DNA of 9,795 nt from positions 1-9,795 of the forward strand of contig JANYGR010000558.1 of the NCBI GenBank assembly GCA_025359355.1. The letters run 5' to 3'. Of this stretch, positions 1 through 6,472 are shown piece after piece; position 1 is the stretch's first letter, and each line of letters starts with the position of its first letter. Source of the DNA: Bacteroidota bacterium. GTDB taxonomy: Bacteria > Bacteroidota > Bacteroidia > B-17B0 > Aurantibacillaceae. The notes beneath the pieces were generated by a model, which was given only the letters and a program-made list of their open reading frames with translations, ran no database searches and was not told the origin of the DNA. The translations under genes were made by a program, and so were the position numbers.

Positions 1-84
1 AACGAACGTTTTTGGATTTATGAAATTCATTTGATTGATAGAGGCTTGGAAATAGGCGGTTTCTACGAGCAATTAGTGTCTTAG
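1..84 (+). CDS. C-terminal end of an unidentified protein (5' truncated by window edge)
   Basis: Frame 1 is open from the first base and ends at a TAG at 82-84. It gives a 27-residue tail that begins NERFWIYEIHLIDRGLEI and ends in EQLVS. The mix of charged and hydrophobic residues with two Trp/Phe-rich turns reads like a real globular protein end rather than a random frame. A palindromic repeat starts 13 bases after the stop, as often happens at a gene's 3' end. I do not recognise the family from so short a piece and assign no function. It could be a chance open frame, although the peptide composition argues against that. Confidence 0.45.
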   Translation, partial: NERFWIYEIHLIDRGLEIGGFYEQLVS

Positions 85-96
85 TGATTTTTTATG

Positions 97-178
97 GAAC
101 ACTGATAACAAAGATTGTTAAGATTTTCATAAATAAAAGAATCATAATTAATCATCTTAATCTGCGTCATCTGCGTTC
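97..178. repeat. Imperfect palindromic intergenic repeat (CTGCGT type)
   Basis: The left arm 97-115 (GAACACTGATAACAAAGAT) and right arm 160-178 (ATCTGCGTCATCTGCGTTC) pair at about 14 of 19 positions. An inner TAAGAT (119-124) pairs with ATCTTA (154-159). The right arm is itself a tandem of two 9-base units, ATCTGCGTC and ATCTGCGTT. The central part is AT-rich. The element starts 13 bases after the stop at 84 and could act as a 3' structure or weak terminator. From memory, repeats with this CTGCGT wording recur between genes in many bacterial genomes; that recollection is unverified here. No transposase or flanking duplication is visible. Confidence 0.6.
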
Positions 179-252
179 AATTTTTTGAAATAGTTTTATT
201 GCTGACACTATTTAAACTTAAATAGAACCGTTCATATAGTCTACACTTGCTA

Positions 253-282
253 TTGTAAACTTTGTTTAGTATTTTTAATTTG
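253..282 (+). promoter_or_regulatory. Candidate Bacteroidota-type promoter for the lipoprotein-hydrolase unit
   Basis: A TTG at 253-255 is followed, after 19 bases, by TTAATTTG at 275-282. The latter matches the phylum's -7 consensus TAnnTTTG except at the second position. The spacing fits the usual TTG / TAnnTTTG arrangement. Transcription would begin near 288, leaving a leader of about 70 bases before the ATG at 357. In such AT-rich DNA a match of this quality can arise by chance, so this is only a candidate. Confidence 0.22.
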
Positions 283-289
283 TAGAAAA

Positions 290-315
290 AAGTGGGGTTT
301 GTTTAAAAACCACTT
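290..315 (+). other. Leader hairpin upstream of the SGNH-like lipoprotein gene
   Basis: AAGTGG (290-295) pairs with CCACTT (310-315). After a two-base GG bulge, TTT (298-300) pairs with AAA (307-309), leaving a six-base loop. The structure is about 40 bases before the ATG and, if the candidate promoter is right, would lie at the start of the transcript's leader. No poly-T follows, so it is not an intrinsic terminator. Its role is unknown and it may be incidental. Confidence 0.3.
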
Positions 316-356
316 CATCTTCGAATATTACACTAATTTATTTTAAACACTATTGA

Positions 357-1679
357 ATGAAGTTTAACATCTACCCTATTTTATATACTGCATCAGTCTT
401 ATTATTTGTAGCATGCAAGCCTTCTTTAGAAGCGCCTCAACCTCAAAAAGGAAATATTGATGTATCAAATTACGTAGCTGTTGGAAGTGCTGTTACTGCT
501 GGTTATGCAGATGGCGCTTTATATTATGAAGGTCAACAGTTTTCGTTTGCTAATATCTTAGCGGGTCAATTTGATCAAATTGGAGGAATAGATTTTAATA
601 CGCCTTACGTTCCTCAAAACTCAAATGGTATTTCCCCCATACCAAATAACACAATAACCATCGATGCTAAATTTGTATTAGGTATGAGTACGGATTGTAA
701 AACTGTGACATCGCTTGGGCCTATTAAATTATCGCCTACCGAAACATACGGCTTTTTTTCTACCAATGTTTATAGTACATCCAGTCCTTTTAACAATATA
801 GGCGTTCCTAATGCAAAAGCAACTGATGTTATTAATAAGGGTTATGGAAATCCCTTTTATCAACGTATGGCTTCTCATCCAACCAATGCTTCTATACTAA
901 CGGATGCTATGGCCCAAAACCCAACCTTCTTTTCATTGTTAATAGGAAGTGATGATGTCATGGCTTATGCTATGGCTGGTGGCTCAGCAGAATCAATTAC
1001 TTCGACATCAGCATTTAATATAGCGATAGACTCGATTGTTAATGCATTAACTAAAAATGGCGCTAAAGGGATTATTGGTAATATTCCAGATTTGATTGAT
1101 TTACCTTTTTTTACAACGATTCCTTATAATGGACTTACGTTAACACAGTCATTAGCAGATCAATTAAATCCCTTATACGCTCCGCTAGGCATGAGTTTTA
1201 TTGCTGGAGATAATCCTTTTATAGTAGCAGATGCAGATTCTACATTAGGATTTAGAAAAATTCAATCGGATGAGTTTTTAGTATTAACTACACCACTGGA
1301 TTCTATCAAGTGTTATAATTGGGGATCATTAACACCTATACCAGAACGTTTTTGTTTAAAAAAATCAGAAATTGATGCGATACAAACAGCTATTACTAAT
1401 TATAATATTAAGCTTCGTTTAGTAGCTCAGACTAAGGGCTTAGCATTTGTAGATGTAAATGCGTTTTATAAAAAAATTAAATCAGGCATAGTATATAACG
1501 GCGTTGCCATTAATGCAGAATTTGTTAAGGGAGGTATGTTCTCGTTAGATGGTATACAGCTTAACCCATTAGGTAATGCCATGTTAGCCAATGAATTTAT
1601 AAAAGCCATTAATCAAACATATTCATCAACCATACAACAGGTAGACGTTACTAAATACAGAGGTGTAGTATTCCCTTAA
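357..1679 (+). CDS. SGNH/GDSL-family lipoprotein, probably catalytically dead
   Basis: This 440-residue protein has a short hydrophobic N-terminus ending in a lipobox-like LFVAC (Cys20), so it is predicted to be an outer-membrane or surface lipoprotein. The body follows the plan of Bacteroidota SGNH-hydrolase lipoproteins: block I near 40-57 (YVAVGSAVTAGYADGALY), block II near 147-154, block III near 189-209 (PTFFSLLIGSDDVMAYA) and block V near 396-416 (SLDGIQLNPLG then ANEFIKAIN). Length and C-terminal ending also fit. However, the four catalytic or oxyanion positions read Ala45 (expected Ser), Asn152 (expected Gly), Asp199 (expected Asn) and Gln401 (expected His). Only Asp398 of the block V D-x-x-H remains. 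I therefore infer loss of esterase activity and perhaps a binding or structural role. The start ATG fits the signal peptide. The hydrolase gene follows after 47 bases, probably in the same transcript. Family assignment is firm; the inactive state is inferred from motif alignment by eye. Confidence 0.85.
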   Translation: MKFNIYPILYTASVLLFVACKPSLEAPQPQKGNIDVSNYVAVGSAVTAGYADGALYYEGQQFSFANILAGQFDQIGGIDFNTPYVPQNSNGISPIPNNTITIDAKFVLGMSTDCKTVTSLGPIKLSPTETYGFFSTNVYSTSSPFNNIGVPNAKATDVINKGYGNPFYQRMASHPTNASILTDAMAQNPTFFSLLIGSDDVMAYAMAGGSAESITSTSAFNIAIDSIVNALTKNGAKGIIGNIPDLIDLPFFTTIPYNGLTLTQSLADQLNPLYAPLGMSFIAGDNPFIVADADSTLGFRKIQSDEFLVLTTPLDSIKCYNWGSLTPIPERFCLKKSEIDAIQTAITNYNIKLRLVAQTKGLAFVDVNAFYKKIKSGIVYNGVAINAEFVKGGMFSLDGIQLNPLGNAMLANEFIKAINQTYSSTIQQVDVTKYRGVVFP

Positions 1680-1726
1680 TTATTAAATCATAACTCAAAA
1701 ACCACAATAATCTAAAATAATAACTC

Positions 1727-3031
1727 ATGAAAAAAATCTACTTATCACTTTTTGCAGCAGCTACAATTAGCCATGTTGCATCTGCACAAACCTGTGTGCG
1801 CTATGCTTCGGATGTATACACAACATACTCCGTTACGAGTAATATTACGTATGGCTCAAACAAAACATTAACAGGTACAACTCAAGCCTTAACACTTGAT
1901 TTTTACGAGCCAACAGCTGATACGTCAGTGATGCGCCCATTAATTATTTGGGCACATGGAGGCAGTTTTATTGGAGGATCTAAAACAGATGGCGATGTAT
2001 CTACCTTATCGCAACGTTTTGCAAAAAAAGGATTTGCATGCGCTTCTATTAATTACCGCTTAGGTTTTTCTCCGTTTGACTCAACGGGTGTAATTCCTGC
2101 TTTATTAAAAGCTGTTCAGGATATGAAAGCTGCAATCCGTTTTTTTTATAAAGATAAATTGACCTCAAATACTTATAAAATTGACACGAATAATATTTTT
2201 ATTGGTGGAAGTTCGGCAGGAGCAATTACCGCTTTACATGTAGCTTATTTAAACAAAACGTGTGAAATAAATCCATACATCAATCAAGCAACCTTAGTGG
2301 CTTCTGGAGGAATAGATGGAGCAAGTGGAAACCAATGTTATTCATCTAGAGTAAAAGGGGTTATTAATTTATGCGGAGCCTTAGGTAAATATGGTTGGTT
2401 AGAGGCTGGCGACGTCCCTTTATGTTCTATGCACGGAACAGCCGATGCTACAGTAATTTATGGTCAGGGAAAAGCAAACCCAGGTATTCCAATTATGTAT
2501 TTAGATGGTAGTAGAATGATATACGCAGGAACTCAAGTGTCAGGTGTAAGCCATAAATTCTATACTTGGACTGGCGCAGGGCATGTTCCTTATTCGTCCA
2601 ATACAGCTTATATGGACACAACTGTAAATTTTGTAAGAGATTATTTAATTGGTCGTTTAGGCTGTACAAATACACCGCTTCAAGTCCCTAATACACCTGC
2701 AGGAACAGTAGTAGCATACCCCTTTACTAATTGTACTACTAATGTGCCAATGGCTTGTAATGCGGTTGGAATCAATGAACTAAGCGCTAATAATTTATTA
2801 CAAAGTATGTATCCTAATCCATCAAGTGACAAAGTAACCTTAGTATTTGTTAATTCAAATACCGAGCATACACTTACATTAATGGACGTAACGGGCAAGG
2901 TAGTAAAAACTGATAAAACCATGGCTTCTGAATTTACCTTTGATAAAAGTAACATTCAATCAGGAATTTATTTCTTGAAGATAACTGAATCAAACGGACA
3001 ATCATCCGTACATAAAATTATCTTTAACTAA
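1727..3031 (+). CDS. Secreted alpha/beta-hydrolase (carboxylesterase-like) with T9SS sorting domain
   Basis: This 434-residue protein begins with a Sec signal peptide (MKKIYLSLFAAATISHVASA, cleavage expected before Gln21). The hydrolase core runs from about 55 to 310. It has the oxyanion-hole motif HGGSFIGG (77-84), the nucleophile elbow GGSSAG with Ser163, a probable acid Asp240 in HGTADATV, and His286 in GAGHVPY. The layout matches carboxylesterase/lipase relatives of the HGG (hormone-sensitive-lipase-like) type, which hydrolyse esters such as acylated sugars or lipids; the substrate cannot be read from the sequence. A Cys-containing linker (about 312-350; Cys313, Cys336, Cys344) leads to a T9SS type A sorting domain (about 358-434: MYPNPSSDKV, LMDVTGKVV, SGIYFLKIT, HKIIFN). 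The product is thus expected to cross the outer membrane and be anchored or released. It is downstream of the SGNH-like lipoprotein and upstream of a strong terminator. Confidence 0.9.
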   Translation: MKKIYLSLFAAATISHVASAQTCVRYASDVYTTYSVTSNITYGSNKTLTGTTQALTLDFYEPTADTSVMRPLIIWAHGGSFIGGSKTDGDVSTLSQRFAKKGFACASINYRLGFSPFDSTGVIPALLKAVQDMKAAIRFFYKDKLTSNTYKIDTNNIFIGGSSAGAITALHVAYLNKTCEINPYINQATLVASGGIDGASGNQCYSSRVKGVINLCGALGKYGWLEAGDVPLCSMHGTADATVIYGQGKANPGIPIMYLDGSRMIYAGTQVSGVSHKFYTWTGAGHVPYSSNTAYMDTTVNFVRDYLIGRLGCTNTPLQVPNTPAGTVVAYPFTNCTTNVPMACNAVGINELSANNLLQSMYPNPSSDKVTLVFVNSNTEHTLTLMDVTGKVVKTDKTMASEFTFDKSNIQSGIYFLKITESNGQSSVHKIIFN

Positions 3032-3055
3032 GCTTTTATTAATTTCTTTAAATAC

Positions 3056-3090
3056 AAATAACCTTAGACGAAAGTCTAAGGTTATTTTTT
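3056..3090 (+). terminator. Rho-independent terminator after the hydrolase gene
   Basis: A perfect 14-base-pair stem pairs 3056-3069 with 3074-3087, closed by a GAAA tetraloop at 3070-3073. The T-run from 3085 to 3090 overlaps the end of the stem. It lies 25 bases after the stop of the hydrolase gene. The stem is nearly symmetric with an A-run on the upstream side, so it could also slow transcription from the other strand, but no opposing gene ends here. It separates the lipoprotein-hydrolase unit from tatC. Confidence 0.92.
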
Positions 3091-3125
3091 GTGATGATTA
3101 ACCAAATTATAAATTTAATAATGCT

Positions 3126-3133
3126 TAAATTTG
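3126..3133 (+). promoter_or_regulatory. TAnnTTTG box just upstream of tatC (candidate -7 element)
   Basis: TAAATTTG at 3126-3133 is an exact match to the Bacteroidota -7 consensus TAnnTTTG. It lies after the terminator and before tatC, where a promoter is needed. No TTG sits at the expected 17-23 base spacing upstream. If used, transcription would start near 3139, leaving almost no leader for an ATG at 3143, or about 36 bases for the in-frame ATG at 3176. Confidence 0.25.
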
Positions 3134-3142
3134 CCACCGATT

Positions 3143-3967
3143 ATGGCAGATACACCAGAAGAACAGTCTTTACAAATGTCGTTTATGCAACACCTCGATG
3201 CCTTACGTTGGCATTTAGTGCGCAGTGCGATAGCTATTGCGGTCGTGGCAATAGCGTTGTTTTTCTTCAATAATTTTTTATTTGATACGGTTATTTTCGG
3301 CCCCTTAAAACAAGATTTTATTTCTTACCGTGCCTTATGTTCTTTAGGATATCATATTGGTGCGGGCGATGTGATGTGCATGACTGTTAAAACGCCACAT
3401 CTACAGACGCTTTCTGCTTCCGAACAATTCTTTACACACATGTGGATTGCTTTATTAGGAGGTATTATACTGGCGTTTCCTTATGTGTTATACGAAATTT
3501 GGAAATTCATTAAACCTGCTTTAAAAGAAAAAGAATCGACACCTGCTAAATGGTTTGTGATTGTGGCTTCTACGTTGTTTTTAATTGGGATTTTATTTGG
3601 TTATTTTTTATTATTCCCGATGTCTTATAATTTCTTGATCAATTATCAATTATCAGATAGTGGTATTGTGCAAACAAATAATACCTTGGATGATTACATC
3701 TCTTTAATCTCAACAATGACGCTGGTTTCCGGTGTTGTATTCGAATTGCCAATCTTAGTTTATTTTTTAACGCGCTTAACCCTACTTACTCCTGATTTTA
3801 TGCGTAAGTACCGTAAGTATGCAGTAGTAGTGATTTTAGTAGCCGCTGCTATTATTACGCCATCACCAGATGTAACGTCGCAAATGGTAGTTGCAGTACC
3901 CATGTATTTATTATACGAAATAAGTATTTTTGTAAGTGCTTATGTTATCAAAAAACATAAGCTTTAG
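3143..3967 (+). CDS. tatC: Sec-independent protein translocase TatC
   Basis: TatC is the inner-membrane receptor of the twin-arginine pathway. It binds the RR signal peptide of folded proteins and recruits TatA. From the ATG at 3143 the protein has 274 residues and six predicted membrane segments (about 26-48, 98-118, 136-160, 187-211, 226-240, 247-268). Family marks are the cytoplasmic MSFMQHLDALRWHL (12-25), FIKPALKEKE with Glu131 (equivalent to E. coli Glu103), FGYFLLFP (152-159), FELP with Glu201 (equivalent to Glu170) and TPSPDVTSQ (239-247). The reading frame is open from a TTG at 3131, and another in-frame ATG lies at 3176. I chose 3143 as the first ATG, which keeps a short acidic extension before MSF as recalled in other Bacteroidota TatC. 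No tatA is in view, and no gene in the window has an obvious RR signal. The gene stands alone between a terminator and a palindromic repeat. Confidence 0.95.
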   Translation: MADTPEEQSLQMSFMQHLDALRWHLVRSAIAIAVVAIALFFFNNFLFDTVIFGPLKQDFISYRALCSLGYHIGAGDVMCMTVKTPHLQTLSASEQFFTHMWIALLGGIILAFPYVLYEIWKFIKPALKEKESTPAKWFVIVASTLFLIGILFGYFLLFPMSYNFLINYQLSDSGIVQTNNTLDDYISLISTMTLVSGVVFELPILVYFLTRLTLLTPDFMRKYRKYAVVVILVAAAIITPSPDVTSQMVVAVPMYLLYEISIFVSAYVIKKHKL

Positions 3968-3978
3968 TTTTTTAATTC

Positions 3979-4087
3979 AACACGGAGTTAGAGAGAAAAA
4001 AAGAGTATACAGAGGAAAAATTAAAGCATAATTTTCAAACAATAACCTTAACTCTGTGAACTCAAAAAACTCATGATCTCTGTGTTT
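3979..4087. repeat. Imperfect palindromic intergenic repeat (CTCTGTG type) between convergent genes
   Basis: The left arm (3979-4015) contains AACACGGAG and ACAGAGG. The right arm (4050-4087) contains AACTCTGTGAACTC and ATCTCTGTGTTT. When reversed, the arms match in blocks: AACAC-GAG at the outer end, GAG flanking an A-run or T-run in the middle, and CAGAG inside. Each arm is a loose repetition of a CACAGAG/CTCTGTG word. The element starts 12 bases after the tatC stop and ends 9 bases before the stop of the convergent glycosyltransferase gene, so it probably forms the shared 3' region of both transcripts and may end them in either direction. It resembles the repeat at 97-178 in architecture but not in the core word (CTGTG versus CTGCGT). 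Confidence 0.6.
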
Positions 4088-4096
4088 AAAAAACAC

Positions 4097-4969
4097 TTAA
4101 ATCAATTTGTAATTTCTATACTCGCCCATTTTCCAACCAGTATGTTTTTGAACGAATAATTTTATTTTATTTTTGAATGAAATCTTTACGCGAGATTTAT
4201 CAAATGTGAAATTCCAGTTAAGAGCATTTACTCTGTTTTGAAACACCTGAGGATGCTCGCCATTAAAGGTTTCCAGGCTATCTACAATTAGGTAATCAAA
4301 TTCTTCAGCAGGTACTACATTTTTTTTCATCCATTCATCATCATGCCACATTTTATGAAAATGTTCTTGTTTTGCCTGTTGTATTTTAGGAGGCTTTACC
4401 CAGCCATAATGATATATATAAGCATCAATTTGTTTGACGTGTAACTTTGAGTTATCTGTTTTTCTGAAGCCTTGTGCGTCTTTATAAGAGCGGATTGACT
4501 TATCATTTTTTATGATACGAATTTCTTTACCGTACCATTGTACCGAATTTCCAACGTAATTGTAGTTCCCGTAAAAATGCAAGTAATTAAATAATAAACC
4601 ATCAACGTGTTTATCATCTTTATATTTAACCATCGTTTCTTTAATCGTTGCTAAATAACGCTCATGAACACACTCATCACTTTGTATGTAAAAACACCAC
4701 GTAGTATCTTTACTAATAGCATCAAAAGCTTTATTGGTTTCAAGCGCCAACACTTGGCCTCCTTCACGCAAGGAATCATCCCAAACCGTTTCAATGATTT
4801 TAATTTTAGGCGAATTAATTTGTTTGATAAGTTGTAAGGTTTCATCTTCGCTATTGCCAACTGCTACTACGAATTCATCACATATCGATAAAATAGAAGT
4901 TATAGCTTCAACTACAGGATAGTCGAATTTAAGTGCATTACGAATAATAGTGAAGCCTGTTACTTTCAT
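4097..4969 (-). CDS. GT2-type glycosyltransferase, A-fold, single-gene setting
   Basis: This 290-residue soluble protein opens with MKVTGFTIIRNALKFDYP, the beta-strand and N-terminal motif of family-2-like transferases. DEFVVAVGNSEDET (31-44) forms the nucleotide-binding strand and loop. The metal-binding DxD position is read as YIQSDECVHE (94-103), with Asp98 and Glu99. Further conserved-looking blocks are DGLLFNYLHFYG (123-134), the basic stretch WYGKEIRIIKNDKSIRSY (145-162), YHYGWVKPP (186-194) and a terminal HTGWKMGEYRNYKL. No membrane segment or signal is present, so it should act in the cytoplasm or at the inner face of the membrane, adding a sugar to an unknown acceptor. It follows purB by 78 bases with no terminator and is probably last in that transcript. 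There are no polysaccharide-locus neighbours, so its acceptor cannot be guessed. Family placement is good; substrate is unknown. Confidence 0.85.
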   Translation of the reverse strand: MKVTGFTIIRNALKFDYPVVEAITSILSICDEFVVAVGNSEDETLQLIKQINSPKIKIIETVWDDSLREGGQVLALETNKAFDAISKDTTWCFYIQSDECVHERYLATIKETMVKYKDDKHVDGLLFNYLHFYGNYNYVGNSVQWYGKEIRIIKNDKSIRSYKDAQGFRKTDNSKLHVKQIDAYIYHYGWVKPPKIQQAKQEHFHKMWHDDEWMKKNVVPAEEFDYLIVDSLETFNGEHPQVFQNRVNALNWNFTFDKSRVKISFKNKIKLFVQKHTGWKMGEYRNYKLI

Positions 4970-5047
4970 TTTTCGTGATTCTTGACTCTGCTTGAATTGA
5001 CAAGTTTGCTTATGTCACATCAAACGAAGTAAAAATATTATATTAAT

Positions 5048-6403
5048 TTAAAACTCAGGGTTTCTACCTACAAAATTTTGTGGTGTAATTTGTAACAATT
5101 CTTTTTTTACGCCATCACTCACATTTAAGCCATTGATAAAGGCTTGCATCGATTCTTTGGTAATGTGTGTATTGGTTCTTGTCAAATCTTTTAACGCTTC
5201 ATAAGGTTTTGGATAACCTTCTCTACGAAGAATAGTTTGAACAGCTTCTGCTACAACAGCCCAATTATTTTCTAAGTCTCTATTAAAAATTTCTTCATTT
5301 AAAATTAATTTATCTAAGCCTTTCAAAATACTTTTATACGAAATTAAAGTATGCGCAACTGGCACGCCTAAGTTTCTTAAAACAGTACTGTCTGTTAAAT
5401 CCCTTTGTAAACGAGATAAAGGAAGCTTTGCTGATAAATGTTCTAAAATTGCGTTGGCTAAACCTAAGTTACCTTCAGCGTTTTCAAAATCAATAGGATT
5501 TACTTTATGCGGCATGGCCGATGAACCAATTTCACCTGCTTTTAATTTTTGTTTAAAATAATCCATGCTTACATAAGTCCAAATATCACGACACAAATCC
5601 AATAAAATGGTATTGATACGCTTTAATGCATCGCAGTATGAAGCAATGTTATCGTAGTGTTCAATCTGTGTAGTGAATTGGCTGCGTTGTAATCCTAATG
5701 TATTATTGACGAAATCATTTCCAAAAGCAATCCAATCATTTAATGGATAAGCAACCACGTGCGCGTTGAAATTACCAGTGGCGCCGCCAAACTTGGCAGA
5801 GAAAGGAATGTTTTCTAATTGCTTTATTTGTGATTGTAAACGCTCTACAAACACATAAATTTCTTTTCCTAAACGTGTGGGTGAAGCTGGCTGCCCATGT
5901 GTACGAGCCAATAACGACACGTTTTTCCAATCTTTAGCAAGTGCAATTAGTTTATTGGTTACCTCGTGTAAATTTGGCAATACCACATCGTTAGATGCGT
6001 GCTTTAATGATAAAGGAATGGAGGTATTATTAATATCTTGAGACGTTAATCCAAAATGAACAAACTCTAAGTAAGGCTCTAATCCTTGTGCTTTCAGCTT
6101 TTCTTTTACAAAATACTCAACGGCTTTCACATCGTGGTTCGTTGTTTTCTCTGTTTCCTTAATGATTTCCGCATCAGCAAATGAAAAATTTTGATAGATG
6201 GCTTTTAAATTTTCTATCTGTATCGCAAACAATTTTGGTAATTGTGGTAAGCCCTGTTGTGATAATAAGATGAAATAATCAATTTCAACTTGCACACGGT
6301 ATTTAATTAACCCAAATTCCGAAAAATAAGGCGCTAATTCGTTGGTAACTTTACGGTAACGCCCATCAATAGGGGAAATAGCAGTTAGTGAGTTTAATTC
6401 CAT
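5048..6403 (-). CDS. purB: Adenylosuccinate lyase
   Basis: PurB carries out two fumarate-releasing steps of purine synthesis: SAICAR to AICAR, and adenylosuccinate to AMP. The 451-residue length is close to the 456 of the E. coli enzyme, which it resembles throughout, starting with MELNSLTAISPIDGRYRKVT. Signature segments are TTNHDVKAVEYF (87-98), SQDINN (121-126), ARTHGQPASP with His169 (the E. coli His171 position), and the fumarase/lyase signature GSSAMPHKVNPIDFENAEG (293-311) with flexible-loop Ser295. LQRDLTDSTVLRNLG (332-346) is also intact. The protein ends in TPQNFVGRNPEF, as expected for a complete C-terminus. It is a cytoplasmic homotetramer in characterised relatives. It lies 69 bases after a lipoprotein gene and 78 before the glycosyltransferase. 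A weak TATATTTA box (6421-6428, minus strand) could give it its own promoter. Confidence 0.98.
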   Translation of the reverse strand: MELNSLTAISPIDGRYRKVTNELAPYFSEFGLIKYRVQVEIDYFILLSQQGLPQLPKLFAIQIENLKAIYQNFSFADAEIIKETEKTTNHDVKAVEYFVKEKLKAQGLEPYLEFVHFGLTSQDINNTSIPLSLKHASNDVVLPNLHEVTNKLIALAKDWKNVSLLARTHGQPASPTRLGKEIYVFVERLQSQIKQLENIPFSAKFGGATGNFNAHVVAYPLNDWIAFGNDFVNNTLGLQRSQFTTQIEHYDNIASYCDALKRINTILLDLCRDIWTYVSMDYFKQKLKAGEIGSSAMPHKVNPIDFENAEGNLGLANAILEHLSAKLPLSRLQRDLTDSTVLRNLGVPVAHTLISYKSILKGLDKLILNEEIFNRDLENNWAVVAEAVQTILRREGYPKPYEALKDLTRTNTHITKESMQAFINGLNVSDGVKKELLQITPQNFVGRNPEF

Positions 6404-6420
6404 AATTTAAAAATAAAGGA

Positions 6421-6428
6421 TAAATATA
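6421..6428 (-). promoter_or_regulatory. Weak -7-like box upstream of purB
   Basis: On the minus strand this reads TATATTTA, one mismatch from TAnnTTTG, ending 17 bases before the purB ATG. No TTG lies at the expected upstream spacing. It is offered only because a housekeeping gene placed behind a secreted protease and a lipoprotein might need a promoter of its own. A chance match is quite possible. Confidence 0.15.
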
Positions 6429-6472
6429 GGAAATTAAACGGAATCGGTTTGCTTAGATTTTGCAGCGATAAT

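Noticed and set aside
2493..2955. Minus-strand open frames of 60 and 91 codons within the alpha/beta-hydrolase gene
   Set aside because: They lie entirely inside a well-supported gene on the other strand, show no recognisable domain, and have composition expected of antisense frames.
3131..3142. TTG at 3131 as the tatC start
   Set aside because: An ATG occurs four codons later, no ribosome binding site favours the TTG, and a TAnnTTTG box overlaps it.
3091..3273. A 60-codon plus-strand frame overlapping the start of tatC
   Set aside because: It overlaps the tatC coding region in another frame for most of its length, and its peptide has no family features; tatC motifs continue through the overlap.
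4651..4922. Short frames on both strands inside the glycosyltransferase gene
   Set aside because: They are alternate-frame shadows; the frame carrying the family motifs is continuous across the whole interval.
5048..6403. purB as a horizontally acquired gammaproteobacterial gene because of its close likeness to the E. coli enzyme
   Set aside because: This long form is, to my knowledge, the usual type in Bacteroidota, and its AT-rich codon use matches its neighbours.
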